Below are positions 7,349 through 16,815 of a DNA stretch of 46,240 nucleotides, piece after piece (position 1 is the stretch's first letter; each line of letters begins with the position of its first letter). Under the pieces are notes generated by a model. That model worked only from the letters and a program-made list of their open reading frames with translations, did no database searches and was not told the DNA's origin. The DNA comes from Deltaproteobacteria bacterium (GTDB taxonomy: Bacteria > Desulfobacterota > Binatia > HRBIN30 > CADEER01): assembly GCA_029262455.1 (NCBI GenBank), contig JAJCZJ010000037.1, positions 1-46,240 on the forward strand, read 5' to 3'. The position numbers were made by a program, and so were the translations under genes.

Positions 7349-10078
7349 ATGTCACAGCTGTCCCCCGGTTCTCACGGCGATTCCTCAAGCGACGGTAAGT
7401 CGCTACCACGTCATCCATTGACCGGGCCCGTGCGATGCTCGGGCGTGTTGTTGGCGCTAGTGATTTTGTTCGCATCAGCCGTCGCGCCCGATGCTCGTGC
7501 AACCGAGCTGTGCGAATACGAGGGCGCGACCTACTTGGGGAATCACCCGAAGGAAAAGCGACCTGGGTGGCACAAGGACTTTCAGGGGATGACCCATGGC
7601 GAGGATACGAACGACTCGAACTGGTACATCTCCCAACACACCGGAAATGTACTCTGGCGCGTTCCCTTCAGCGTGAATCTTGCCCAGGATATTCAGTGTG
7701 GCCCAATCACCGGTTCCGGGGTCGGGTGCAGGGCCATGGCCGACCATTCGATGCTGACGGATGCGGGGTACAATCATTTCGGTGATCCTGATCACTACGA
7801 TCCGGATCCGCTCGGTGGCGACGGAGGTTTCGTTTTCGTTCCGCTCGAGGGCTTCGATGCGGACGCTCCGGGAGCCGTAGCCGTATATGCGACCCCTTCG
7901 CTAGATCTCGTTGGTTTTAGCGTCGCTCAATTGGATGGGGCGAGGCACATGCCTTGGGTGTCCTTTGATAACCGCGGCTATCTCTACTCGTCGATGGGGG
8001 GGTCTCCTTCTAACAGTGACTTCCTCGATCCGCGTGGCGTCTACCGCTGGGAGGTTGATTGGGCGCGACTGCGCGCCAATGCAGCGAACGGTCCCGGAGG
8101 AAACGACAATTTTGATTTCTTACGTTTGGTCGGCAAGGTCGAGCTCGGTGTCGAGTTGCCCGGGGACTTTTCACATTCCGTCGTCTGCACTCGGCTGCAG
8201 GTTCCGCTCGCGGGGTGCTCTGCCGACAGTCGGGAGCCCATACTCAATGCGGCGGGGGGCGGTGCCTCTCCTGGCGACTTTGTCCCTCTGGGCTTGCGCA
8301 CCCCTCAAGGTGCCGATTTTTCGGACGATGGGCGCTTCCTCTTCATATTGAACGGGACATTCTCCGATCACTGCCAGTACGGGTTGCTCGAGCGTGTCGA
8401 CTCGGTTGGGGTCACGGCGTTTCTCGACGGATGTGGGATTCATGTGTTCGAAGTGACCAACGTCGACATGCCGGGGCAGCTCTGTTCAGCGGGTCCGGGC
8501 GATTGCCGTGGACGGCGGGTTGCGAAGTCTCACGGATCGGGAAGCGGGCTGCGTTATCAGTACAGCCCAGGTTTTCCTTTTTACGGGGAGCCCGAAGGCC
8601 TCGACTGGTTTGATCTCGATGCGCCTGGAGCCCCCAATATTCCGGGCACGACTCCGGCCTCGTGCTTGGATCCAGACACCGGAGCTACCCTCGATCCTTG
8701 TCCTGTCGGAGGCCAACTGCACGCTGTTCTTCTCGATAACAACTCTGGCAACAATGACGAGATCTTCATCAAGCATTATCGGGTCGACCTTCGCTGCCGC
8801 GATGTCCCTGATCGAGAGCTGAGCGTTGCGCCGGAGTCTCACGATTTCGAGGAAGTTTTGGTAGGGAGCTCGAGGTCGGTAACCGTGATCGTTCGCAATA
8901 CGGGAGAGGCGCGGATTGTTCTGGAACAGTTTAGTCTGCCACCGTTGACCGACACCACGTTTGAATTCGTTGGCAAAGGTTTGCCTACCGTTCCTGAAAC
9001 GATCGTTCCGGGAGCAGCAGTTTTCCTGACGATTCGTTTTGCGCCCCAAGTGGAACAGCGCTTTTCCACTGTCGTTCGCATCAAGACAAGTCTGTCGACG
9101 GTTCCACTCCTGGTGCCTCTGGCGGGCGAGGGGGTTGGCTTCGCCGCGCAAGCCCGCAGCCTGATCGAAGGACTCGACAACGGACTCGACCGGCAGGAGT
9201 TATCGGATGACCAGCCGAACCAATCATCGTCGGCGTTCCGCGCCTTGCTGCAGCAGGCTGAGGATACTGTCGAGCAAGGAGCGATTGCGGACGCCTGCGA
9301 CCAGCTTGCGGACACATTGCGTCGCGTCGACGGGTTGCCGGTGCCGGCCGATCTGGTTTCGGGGCCGGCCGCGCTGCAGCTAGTCGACGAGATTGCGCTG
9401 TTCCGCGAACGCCTCGGTTGTCCGTTCCTGTGTGCCGATGGGCTGCGCGGGGACGGCGAGGCGTGCGACGATCGTAACTTGGTTTCCGGCGACGGCTGCA
9501 GCGCCGATTGTAGTTTGAACGAGTCGGGTTTTGCGTGTGCAACGCCGGGCTTTCCCTGTGTCTCGGTATGCGGCGATGGCCTCGTCGTCGGATTAGAAGA
9601 TTGCGATGACGGCAACACCGACGACGGCGACGGCTGCAGTGCGAGCTGCGAAACGACAGAAAATGGATTTGCCTGCCTGCAGCCTGGTTTGCCGTGTGTC
9701 GAAATTTGTGGCGACGGCATGATCGTTGGCGACGAGTCGTGTGACGATGGCAACACCGAGGATTTGGACGGTTGCAGCGGTGATTGCCGAGTTCGCGAAG
9801 CCGGCTTCACCTGCGAAGCGCCGGGGGTAGCCTGCGAACCGATCTGCGCGGATGGTACAGTCGTGGCCGGCGAAGCTTGCGACGACGGGAATACAACTGC
9901 CGGCGATGGATGTGCCGGTGACTGCTCCGCTGTCGAAGAGGACTTCGTGTGCCCACCTGATGGCGGAGCGTGTCTATCGTCGCTTGCGCCGGCTCCTGCG
10001 ATATCGATGCTGGCCCTTGCCTTAGCACTCTTCGCGATCGCTGCCATCGCCGCTAGCTCGCTCCGGCGACGCGCCTAG
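7349..10078 (+). CDS. Surface-anchored protein with HYDIN-like domain, four DUF4215 repeats and C-terminal membrane anchor
   Basis: Start ATG 7349 has GAGG 5 nt upstream and is followed by an export signal (CSGVLLALVILFASAVA, then ARA-T); the longer frame from 7187 has no signal. 909 residues. About 45-480 is an unrecognised region (choice-of-anchor or propeller-like, Gly/Asp-rich, with several Cys). About 489-596 resembles an ASPM/SPD-2/Hydin immunoglobulin-like domain (SVAPESHDFEEVLVGSSRSV). About 694-870 are four copies of the DUF4215 pattern, C-G-D-G then C-D-D-G-N then G-D-G-C-x-x-x-C, common in myxobacterial-type surface proteins. The tail is Pro/Ala, a roughly 20-residue hydrophobic segment and RRR, a tripartite C-terminal sorting-signal shape. 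It is last in the four-gene run. Confidence 0.85.
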   Translation: MSQLSPGSHGDSSSDGKSLPRHPLTGPVRCSGVLLALVILFASAVAPDARATELCEYEGATYLGNHPKEKRPGWHKDFQGMTHGEDTNDSNWYISQHTGNVLWRVPFSVNLAQDIQCGPITGSGVGCRAMADHSMLTDAGYNHFGDPDHYDPDPLGGDGGFVFVPLEGFDADAPGAVAVYATPSLDLVGFSVAQLDGARHMPWVSFDNRGYLYSSMGGSPSNSDFLDPRGVYRWEVDWARLRANAANGPGGNDNFDFLRLVGKVELGVELPGDFSHSVVCTRLQVPLAGCSADSREPILNAAGGGASPGDFVPLGLRTPQGADFSDDGRFLFILNGTFSDHCQYGLLERVDSVGVTAFLDGCGIHVFEVTNVDMPGQLCSAGPGDCRGRRVAKSHGSGSGLRYQYSPGFPFYGEPEGLDWFDLDAPGAPNIPGTTPASCLDPDTGATLDPCPVGGQLHAVLLDNNSGNNDEIFIKHYRVDLRCRDVPDRELSVAPESHDFEEVLVGSSRSVTVIVRNTGEARIVLEQFSLPPLTDTTFEFVGKGLPTVPETIVPGAAVFLTIRFAPQVEQRFSTVVRIKTSLSTVPLLVPLAGEGVGFAAQARSLIEGLDNGLDRQELSDDQPNQSSSAFRALLQQAEDTVEQGAIADACDQLADTLRRVDGLPVPADLVSGPAALQLVDEIALFRERLGCPFLCADGLRGDGEACDDRNLVSGDGCSADCSLNESGFACATPGFPCVSVCGDGLVVGLEDCDDGNTDDGDGCSASCETTENGFACLQPGLPCVEICGDGMIVGDESCDDGNTEDLDGCSGDCRVREAGFTCEAPGVACEPICADGTVVAGEACDDGNTTAGDGCAGDCSAVEEDFVCPPDGGACLSSLAPAPAISMLALALALFAIAAIAASSLRRRA

Positions 10079-10261
10079 TCGGAGATGCCGACTCTCGAAT
10101 CGTGCTCGGAATCGAGATGAACTCCGACCCTTGAATAGCCCGGACGAGTGCCGCATCGAAACACGGGAATCGTTAAAGACTCAGCTCTTGTTGAGGCTTT
10201 CGTAACGCAGCTAGTGTGTCGAAAGTCGTCGACTATTGTGACGAATTGGTGGTTCAGGACA

Positions 10262-12742
10262 CTAGTTTCCCGGTTGCATCCCGGGGCGGTCGCCACTTGG
10301 GATGGGCTCCGCCGTATCCCCTGTCTGGCTGAGCGGCCGAAGCGTCGGTTCGGGAGGAGGCGGTGCCTGCTGTCGACGTGCCAATTCGCGGCCATGTCGG
10401 TACTCCGCTTCGGCCTCCGCCTTACGGCCGGCCGCGCGCAACACCCCGGCGAGCGAATAATATGTCGAAACGCGCGGCTCGATGGCGACGGCGCGCCGAT
10501 AGGAGAGGATCGCTTCCTCGTAGGCGCCGAGCCGTGCCTGGGTCAGGGCGCGGTTGCGGTGGACCTTTGCAGAACCCGGGTCGAGCGCGACTGCGGCTTC
10601 GTGTTCCGCGGCGGCTTCGTCGAGCCGTCCGAGTTGGTTGAGGGCGAAGCCGAGACCGCTATGCGCCGCGGCGCTGGGTTTCCCTTCGATCGCCTTGCGG
10701 TAGTGCAAGGCGGCTTCCTCGTATCCGCCGTCCTCGATTAGCATCGATGCTAGGTTCATCCGCGCAGGCGGGCAGGTCTCGTCGAGGGCGATCCCCTTCT
10801 CGTAGCTCTCGCGAGCGAGATCCTCGCGGCCGGCGAGATCCCGGAGCAGGCCCAGGTCGGCGTAGATCTCGCAACGCGGCTCGAGGGCGAGTGACGTGGT
10901 GAAGTGTTTACCGGCTCCGGCGAGATCGCCGAGCTCGAGGAGGGCGAGGGCCAGGTTGTTGTGGGTCCGGGCATCGTCGGGCGCCACCGCAAGCGCGCGC
11001 CTGTACTCCGCTACGGCCTCGGCGGGCCGGCCGGTCTGGAAGAGCGTCCATCCCAGCGCGGCGCGCAGTTTCGGATCGTCGGGCGTCAGCTCGAGGCCTC
11101 GGCGAAAGGAGCGTTCCGCACCCTCCTGGTCGCCCGTGCGTTGGTTGGCAGTGCCCGCGCGCAGGTAGGAATAGGGGTCGATGAATTCCTCGCGGATCTT
11201 GACGATCGCGTCGCCTGGGAGGTTCACGAACTCCGGAATATTCGCGGCGCGGTCGGCGGCGCTGAAGCGCTCGAGGACGACTGGCGGTGTATCATTTCCC
11301 TCTTCGTCGATATGCGTCAGCCAGAGCTGCGTGTAGGGGCCGTTCTGTTTCGAAGAGAATACCAACCACCTGCTGTTCGAGGACCAGCTATGCCAGGAGT
11401 TCATGCGCTCGGTGTTGTGGCGCAGGCGCCGCGCTTCGCCGCCGGCCGCCGGGACGATGTAGAGCTCGCTGTCCAAACGCAGCAGCATGTAATCTTGCGA
11501 CTTCGTGAAGACGATCCATTTTCCGTCCGGCGAATACTTCGGGAAATAGTTGCTCATCCCGTTGCCCGAGGCCCCTTCGAGCGGCGTCGCCTCGCCGCCC
11601 TTTCCGTCGTTGAACGGAATTCGGTAGATGTCGTAGCGAAAGGGCTCGCCATCCCGGGTGAACTCGCTCACGTCGTCGAAGTCGAGCAGGGCCTCCTTTT
11701 TCCGGTCGAGCTCCTCGGACCGGTGTGCGTCGGTGCGGGCGAACAGGATCTCCCGGCCGTCGGGGCTCCAAACCGGGTTGGTCTGGACGTAGCGCGGGTC
11801 GTCCGCGCCGGGCAGTGCGAAGAATTCGTCCTTCTCGCGATCGAAGACGACCAGGATCCCCTTGATGGGGAAGAAGAGCTGCGAGATCATCAGGTCGTCG
11901 AGTGCGACGAAGACCGAGCGATCTTTCACGGTGCTGATGACGTAGCGACCTTCGGGCGACACGCGCGACAGCAGCCCGAAGGTGACGTCGCCATCGTCGC
12001 GGCGGTAGTCCGACCAGGTGATGATGCTCTCGTCGTTCATCACCATCTGCTTCGCGACCGGTAGGAGTCCGTACCCGCCCTTGTCGTTGCCATAGTCGAC
12101 ATCCAGGCCGAGCACGCTCCCATTGTCGGCAAACGAGTGGCAGTTGCCGCAGACCGGCAGGTTCTCGAGCACCACCGGCGGCCCGTCTTCCATGTCGACA
12201 GTGCCATACCGCCAGCGGATCCTCGCGGGATCGCGTACGGCGTCGAGGAAGGGCAGCGGAACCTCGCGATAGAAGAGGGAATCGCCTACCGGCTCGCGCG
12301 CCGTGTGAAGCGTGATTTCGGCGGAAGCTGCCGTGTCAGAGGGCGGCTCGGCACCGACGGAAAGCAGCACTCCGCGATCGACCGACCTCCTCTTGACCTC
12401 TTCCCAATCCGCGGCGCCCGGGCGCCAGCTTCGCTCAGGCGTGAGATGCGAAGCGATCACCTGGCCGTCGTGATCCCGCAGGCGAGCGCGCCACGGTCCT
12501 GCCGCTTCGTCTCCCGTTTGCCAGCGGAAAGTGGGAGCAACGATATCGGGCGGAAAAACAGCGCCGTCCGCCGGGTAGACGATCTCGAGTCTGCCGTTGG
12601 GAGCAGCCTGGAGCGGTGCAGATGACTGGCCGCCGCTCGCTGAGGCGACGCACTGCGCGGCGCAGAAGACCAGAAGTGAAACTCGGCTCAGCAGCCCTTG
12701 ATGCAACTTCTTACCGGTCATCGCATCGGAAACCCGGAGCAA
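10262..12742 (-). CDS. TolB-like propeller and TPR protein with a single c-type heme motif
   Basis: 826 residues from TTG 12742, which has GGAGG 4 nt upstream; ATG 12721 is the alternative. The N-terminus has a hydrophobic export segment (LLVFCAAQCVASA). An Ig-like region precedes CGNCHSF (about residues 198-204), a CxxCH site for covalent heme, implying a periplasmic location. About 255-510 has WD40/PD40 blades (NPVWSPDGREILFAR, FPKYSPDGKWIVFTK, WSSNSRWLVFSSK). About 540-790 holds seven or so TPR units (RRGLELTPDDPKLRAALGW, YRRALAVAPDDARTHNNLA). The tail is Pro-rich. Combined heme, PD40 and TPR proteins occur in Planctomycetes and Bacteroidetes, but the role is not established. It shares the strand with the beta-helix lipoprotein, from which it is separated by a strong hairpin. 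Confidence 0.85.
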   Translation of the reverse strand: MLRVSDAMTGKKLHQGLLSRVSLLVFCAAQCVASASGGQSSAPLQAAPNGRLEIVYPADGAVFPPDIVAPTFRWQTGDEAAGPWRARLRDHDGQVIASHLTPERSWRPGAADWEEVKRRSVDRGVLLSVGAEPPSDTAASAEITLHTAREPVGDSLFYREVPLPFLDAVRDPARIRWRYGTVDMEDGPPVVLENLPVCGNCHSFADNGSVLGLDVDYGNDKGGYGLLPVAKQMVMNDESIITWSDYRRDDGDVTFGLLSRVSPEGRYVISTVKDRSVFVALDDLMISQLFFPIKGILVVFDREKDEFFALPGADDPRYVQTNPVWSPDGREILFARTDAHRSEELDRKKEALLDFDDVSEFTRDGEPFRYDIYRIPFNDGKGGEATPLEGASGNGMSNYFPKYSPDGKWIVFTKSQDYMLLRLDSELYIVPAAGGEARRLRHNTERMNSWHSWSSNSRWLVFSSKQNGPYTQLWLTHIDEEGNDTPPVVLERFSAADRAANIPEFVNLPGDAIVKIREEFIDPYSYLRAGTANQRTGDQEGAERSFRRGLELTPDDPKLRAALGWTLFQTGRPAEAVAEYRRALAVAPDDARTHNNLALALLELGDLAGAGKHFTTSLALEPRCEIYADLGLLRDLAGREDLARESYEKGIALDETCPPARMNLASMLIEDGGYEEAALHYRKAIEGKPSAAAHSGLGFALNQLGRLDEAAAEHEAAVALDPGSAKVHRNRALTQARLGAYEEAILSYRRAVAIEPRVSTYYSLAGVLRAAGRKAEAEAEYRHGRELARRQQAPPPPEPTLRPLSQTGDTAEPIPSGDRPGMQPGN

Positions 12743-12799
12743 GTGGCCTCCGAGATCTTCCGGGAACGCCGCCGACGACTCTTCATCAGTGGGTCGGCA

Positions 12800-12837
12800 G
12801 CCCGATGCTCAGCGGTAGTCTTCGCTGAGCATCGGGC
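12800..12837 (-). terminator. 15-bp perfect hairpin between two minus-strand genes
   Basis: GCCCGATGCTCAGCG pairs exactly with CGCTGAGCATCGGGC across an 8-nt loop. It lies 51 bp past the stop of the beta-helix gene (12888) and about 58 bp before the start of the TPR gene, so it probably ends or attenuates transcription there. No T-tract follows on either strand, so a classical intrinsic terminator is not assured. Confidence 0.6.
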
Positions 12838-12887
12838 CGAACCCGCGGATGTTTTCGCCGCGGCCGTCTGATACGGCGCGGGTGGCG

Positions 12888-14081
12888 TCAGCCGCCGAAG
12901 GGAGGACAGCTCTCGGCCGTGACCCCTGCGGCACCGACATCGGTGCCGAAAGTATTGTCGGCCATGCAGTTCCCGGTGCCGGCCCCTAAGACGATCACGT
13001 CGCCGGCGAGATCCGCAAAAGGGTTGTCCTCGGTCGGGTTCAAGCCGTTGCCTGTGATGGTATTCCGGACGATCGTGTTCTCGTCCGGAGCACAATCTTC
13101 ATCGGTGTCCTCCGTCACGAGGCAATGATCGACCAGCACCAGTCCAGCGTAGACGTTGTCGGTAAACGAGTTGTCCTCCACGTAAGCGCGATCGTGGCCG
13201 ATGAGCAGCAGGCCGGTACCGGTCGGGAGCAATCCGAGCGAGCCGCCCGAAATCGGGTTCGGGAGGTTGTTTTCGAAGACATCGCTGTTGGCGAACCTCA
13301 GGGATTCGCTGCGATAGCCAAAGGCCGCCTCCACACCGGTCCCATCGCCGTTGAGGCCGGAGGAGAGGGGATGCGTGAAAGCTACTCCCACGACGTTGTC
13401 GAAGGCCGTCAGTTCCTCCACCTCGATATTTTTCGAGACGTTGACCTGCAGTCCGATGGGCGCCCCAGATACCTCGTTGTCGATGACACGGATATCCTCG
13501 GAGCCCGATACCCACATCGCGCTGTCGAGGCCTCCGAAGGCAACATTGTCGCGCACGAGGCCCTGTGCCGAGAGTTGTGGATAGATCCCGACATGGTCGC
13601 TGTTGCCGACGTTGTTGTTGCGGATCTCGAAGTCCCGCGCGTAGAACGTCCAGATCCCGTTCTGCGAGAAGCCATCGATCGTGAAACCTTCGATCAAGAT
13701 ATCCTCGATGAAGGCGTCCGCCGTGCCGCGCACGTAGATCCCTTCGGTGTTGCCCGGGCCAGGCATGAGCTTCACGACACCGCCACCCTCGGTGCTGGCG
13801 ATGAGGTGCAGGGACTTCTCGACGAGCACGGCCGCCTGGCCGCCATGCATCTCGACGTAATCGCCGGGCATGACCACGATGCGGCTTCCCGGTGCTGCGG
13901 CATCAACAGCAGCCTGGATCGACTCCCCAGGCTGGACCGTGATCTCGTTGGAAGGAGTACTGGTGGGAACCACCGTCGGTGTCGGCGTCGGCGTCGCTGG
14001 CTGCAAAGTGCTCGAATCGTCATCGTCGCCGCAACCGATAGTGGCCGACAGGAGAATTACCGCAAATATGAGTCGCATCAT
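12888..14081 (-). CDS. Right-handed parallel beta-helix repeat lipoprotein
   Basis: The frame is open to 14189, but ATG 14081 (ATG ATG) starts a lipoprotein signal: RLIFAVILLSATIGC, with Cys followed by G-D-D-D-D. A TPTPTPT linker leads to a domain beginning ITVQPGESIQAAVDAAAPGSRIVVMPGDYVE, typical of pectate-lyase-like/NosD PbH1 proteins, followed by repeats of the type IRNNNVGNSDHVGI, VIDNEVSGAPIGLQV and VEDNSFTDNVYAGL. 397 residues. Such proteins often bind or process polysaccharide, but no catalytic set can be assigned. It is expected to be anchored in the outer membrane. A dispersed repeat lies 80 bp upstream. Confidence 0.85.
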   Translation of the reverse strand: MMRLIFAVILLSATIGCGDDDDSSTLQPATPTPTPTVVPTSTPSNEITVQPGESIQAAVDAAAPGSRIVVMPGDYVEMHGGQAAVLVEKSLHLIASTEGGGVVKLMPGPGNTEGIYVRGTADAFIEDILIEGFTIDGFSQNGIWTFYARDFEIRNNNVGNSDHVGIYPQLSAQGLVRDNVAFGGLDSAMWVSGSEDIRVIDNEVSGAPIGLQVNVSKNIEVEELTAFDNVVGVAFTHPLSSGLNGDGTGVEAAFGYRSESLRFANSDVFENNLPNPISGGSLGLLPTGTGLLLIGHDRAYVEDNSFTDNVYAGLVLVDHCLVTEDTDEDCAPDENTIVRNTITGNGLNPTEDNPFADLAGDVIVLGAGTGNCMADNTFGTDVGAAGVTAESCPPFGG

Positions 14082-14160
14082 CCGAGAGGCCTTATCATTG
14101 ACGCACCGCAGATTCAAACATTCCAGTCGCGTTACGTCTCTCTGCTGGATTCTAGAGATC

Positions 14161-14246
14161 GACCCAGCCCGGCCGATGGCCGGAACCAAACCGCTGATGA
14201 ACGCAGGTGAACGCTGATCGGTTTTTTGGACACGGATGAACGCTGA
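14161..14246. repeat. Dispersed intergenic repeat, copy 1 (GACCCAGCCCGGCCG... type)
   Basis: Bases 14161-14217 match 31613-31669 at 53 of 57 positions in the same orientation. They contain a small palindrome (CCGGCC-GAT-GGCCGG). It continues into a variant CACGGATGAACGCTGA motif at 14231-14246, matching CACGGATGAACACTGATGAA at 31691. No coding sense is visible. The surrounding 14082-14545 gap shows nothing else I can name. Confidence 0.75.
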
Positions 14247-14544
14247 CCGAAGAGAAAGGCTGAGGCTCAGGGAGGCTAGGGAGTGGTGCTCACTTCGCTC
14301 GTTATTGATGTCGTAAGGTGTATCGAGATAAATGGCGGGCGAGGCTCCGCCCGAGCCGCATCGCGGATCTGGTTTTCTCGGATCGTATCTGCACCGTCTT
14401 GGTGGCCTGTGATCTCGTCGTTTGCGTCACCAGCATAAGTCCAATCCTCAGCACCTGGTAACTCCTTTTCTTCTCCTTGCCGGCACGCGGCTTTACCGGG
14501 TCTACAGGCTCAGCACCGACCGGGTTCCCGGACCGGGTGGCCTT

Positions 14545-14964
14545 ATGTATCCTCACGTCTTTATGGCTACAAGATCTTTGCCGCAGCCCGAAACCGTTGC
14601 TTGGGTTCGCGAGTTGAACAGCCGCTGGATCGTTCATCACGGGCTCAATCAAAGCGCGGAAACCTACATGGCGCATTTGGACGCCACCGACCCGACGCGG
14701 CTGATCACCGCTTGTGAGCGTGCGGCCCGCCTGGTCCATGCCTGTGAGCCGGTCGAGGATCCCAAACCGTGGTTCTACGCCGGTCTATTCAGTGTGGCGA
14801 CGGTCGAAGAGGCAGAGCAGTATCTCGCGGACCACTGGTTCACGGCTCAGTGTGTTCCCTCCCTGGCGGGCCACCCCAAGCTCCGCGTGCCGCTGGAGAA
14901 GATCGCCCCGAAAACCGGGGCCAAGGTTGCCCGCGTTCGCAAGGCCCTGTCGGCGTTGGAGTGA
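14545..14964 (+). CDS. Hypothetical protein, about 139 residues
   Basis: The open frame begins at 14422; the part that looks protein-like starts around ATG 14545 or 14563 (MATRSLPQPETVAWVREL). The sequence is helical and soluble (ETYMAHLDATDPTRLITACERAARLVHA, VEEAEQYLADHW) and ends with a basic segment (KIAPKTGAKVARVRKALSALE). I do not recognise the family. There is no signal peptide or convincing ribosome binding site, so the start is uncertain. It is convergent with the amidohydrolase on the minus strand, with 126 bp between the stops. Confidence 0.5.
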   Translation: MYPHVFMATRSLPQPETVAWVRELNSRWIVHHGLNQSAETYMAHLDATDPTRLITACERAARLVHACEPVEDPKPWFYAGLFSVATVEEAEQYLADHWFTAQCVPSLAGHPKLRVPLEKIAPKTGAKVARVRKALSALE

Positions 14965-15090
14965 TGCAACGACCTCGGCAATCGATGAGATTGCGGACAC
15001 TGGTTGTGTAGGTCCGCTGTGTTCACGCAGATTTACACCCTCAGCGAGGACGGCGAGTATCGTTGCTCCCGTTTCAAAGCCGTCGCCCAG

Positions 15091-16815
15091 CTATCCTCCG
15101 ACGTTCGGCAAGGCACCTCCGACAACATCACCGTCCAGGATCGTTGCCTCGACTAGGGGCGCGAACAACGCCTCGGGCGGTAGCTCGAAAATGTTCTCCC
15201 GGAGGATCACGAGGTCGGCACGCTTCCCCGCCTCGACCGAACCAATCTCCCGTTCCATCCGCAGCTGGTAGGCCGCGTCTAGGGTATAGCCGCGAACCAG
15301 CTCCTCGATGCTCAGGCGCTGCTCCGGATCACCCTGTGTGGGCTCGCCCGAAAGCTGACGCGTCGCCCCGATCCCCATGTTGTAAATCGGCCAGGCCCCT
15401 AAGATTCCAGAGGCCGGGAAGTCGCTGCCGAAGGTCACCCGGGCGCCCGCATCGAGCAGCTCGCGGAATCGGTATAGCTTCTCGAATCGCGCCGGCCCCA
15501 AGACGTCGCGAACCTCCAGCCCGTTGAAGGAATGCCAAACGGGTGTCGTTTGGGCGATGACGTCCAGTTGCGCGAATCGTGCGAGGTCGGCGTCGTCGAT
15601 CAGCTCGAGGTGAGAAATCGTGTGCCGCGTGCCTCGATTCGGGTCCTCCAGGCGAGCCGTTTCGATGGCGTCCAGAGCATCCCGCGCGGCTCGGTCGCCG
15701 ATCGCGTGGATGTGGAGGTCGATCTGCGCCCGGTCGGCTTCCAGGACGAACTCTTCGAGCACCGCGGGCTCGAGCAACACGGCGCCTCTCGACTCGACGG
15801 TCTCGTAAGACTGCAAGTACGCGGCTGTGAGTGCCTGGGTCGTTCCGTCGTTGAGGATCTTGATCATCCCGACGCGCAGGCGGTCCCCGTCGAATCGGCC
15901 GCGAAGCTGCAAGAATCGCTCGACGGCACCTTCAACCTGACGGGGATCCGTAATCATGTGCGACGCCACCAGGCGGAAAGGAAGGGTTCCTTGTCGGTCC
16001 ATCTCGCGCGCCAGCTCGAGCGCCTGCTCCTCGAACGCGAAGGCGCCCGCATCGAAAACCGTCGTCACTCCTCCCGCAGAAAGAAGACCGTAGACGATAT
16101 TCGACGGGTTTCCGGCCTCGGCAACATCGAAAGCATCGAGCTCTGCGAGTGCGGGGAAGAACGTCTGCGCCTCGAGGAACCATCCCGTCGGATTCCCGGC
16201 TTCGTCGCGCTGGTAGAAGTGCACCCCCGGTACGGGGTCCGGAGTGTCCGGACCGATCCCCAAGACTTCGATCAGCTTCGAGTTCACCCAGGCGCTGTGA
16301 CTGCCCTCGTCGATGAGCATAGCGGGCCGATCGCTCACCGCCTCGTCGAGCAGCTCCTTGCGCGGTCCGGTTGGTCCGAACTGGGCTGCATTGAAGCCAA
16401 AGCCCAAGATGACCTCTGCTTCCGGGTTGGCGGTTGCGTAACGGCGAACCGCCTCGACGAGTTCCTCAGGGCCGAGCCCAGTGTCCACCATCAAAGCATA
16501 GCTGAGTCCCGCAGAAAGCAGTGGGTGCGCGTGTGTGTCAATGAAACCCGGCAACACCAGTCGTCCACCCATGTCGACGACCGTCGTCTCGGCACCGACA
16601 TAGGGCTCGACCGACATCGCGTCTCCTACATGGCTGATCTGTCCCTTCGTAATCGATAGGGCGGTCGCCCAGGGCAAATCAGGGTTCACGGTGTAGATAT
16701 TCGCACCGGTGAGAACGGTATCCGCAGGGTCGGGTTTGGCGGAAGTGCCGTCTGAAGAGCACGAGACCAGACAGAGCGTGCCGGCTAGGGCTGCTGCCGC
16801 CAACAGGACCCTCAC
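15091..16815 (-). CDS. YtcJ-like amidohydrolase lipoprotein
   Basis: 574 residues. GTG 16815 starts a lipoprotein signal (LLAAAALAGTLCLVSC, Cys about residue 19). The amidohydrolase 3 fold follows: beta-sandwich start DTVLTGANIYTVNPDLPWATAL, metal-binding HxH in GFIDTHAHPLL, a middle Lys in MIKILNDGTT, His in IDLHIHAIGD and HTISHLEL, and the Asp in TFGSDFPAS; the end KRADLVILREN closes the sandwich. Members hydrolyse C-N bonds in amides or related small molecules; the substrate is unknown. The start overlaps the stop of the FkbM gene by 4 bp (GTGA), so the two are translationally coupled. A paralogue lies at 29332-31008. Confidence 0.9.
   Translation of the reverse strand: MRVLLAAAALAGTLCLVSCSSDGTSAKPDPADTVLTGANIYTVNPDLPWATALSITKGQISHVGDAMSVEPYVGAETTVVDMGGRLVLPGFIDTHAHPLLSAGLSYALMVDTGLGPEELVEAVRRYATANPEAEVILGFGFNAAQFGPTGPRKELLDEAVSDRPAMLIDEGSHSAWVNSKLIEVLGIGPDTPDPVPGVHFYQRDEAGNPTGWFLEAQTFFPALAELDAFDVAEAGNPSNIVYGLLSAGGVTTVFDAGAFAFEEQALELAREMDRQGTLPFRLVASHMITDPRQVEGAVERFLQLRGRFDGDRLRVGMIKILNDGTTQALTAAYLQSYETVESRGAVLLEPAVLEEFVLEADRAQIDLHIHAIGDRAARDALDAIETARLEDPNRGTRHTISHLELIDDADLARFAQLDVIAQTTPVWHSFNGLEVRDVLGPARFEKLYRFRELLDAGARVTFGSDFPASGILGAWPIYNMGIGATRQLSGEPTQGDPEQRLSIEELVRGYTLDAAYQLRMEREIGSVEAGKRADLVILRENIFELPPEALFAPLVEATILDGDVVGGALPNVGG

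Noticed and set aside
8839-10047. 402-residue minus-strand frame, Ser/Pro-rich
   Set aside because: It is the antisense shadow of the DUF4215 repeats; no start signal or family resemblance.
10904-12064. 386-residue plus-strand frame
   Set aside because: It lies wholly inside the TPR/TolB gene on the other strand, whose repeats are unmistakable.
13125-14210. 361-residue plus-strand frame
   Set aside because: Antisense to the beta-helix lipoprotein; Asp/Arg-rich shadow without domains.
15532-16659. 375-residue plus-strand frame
   Set aside because: Antisense to the amidohydrolase, which has all catalytic motifs.
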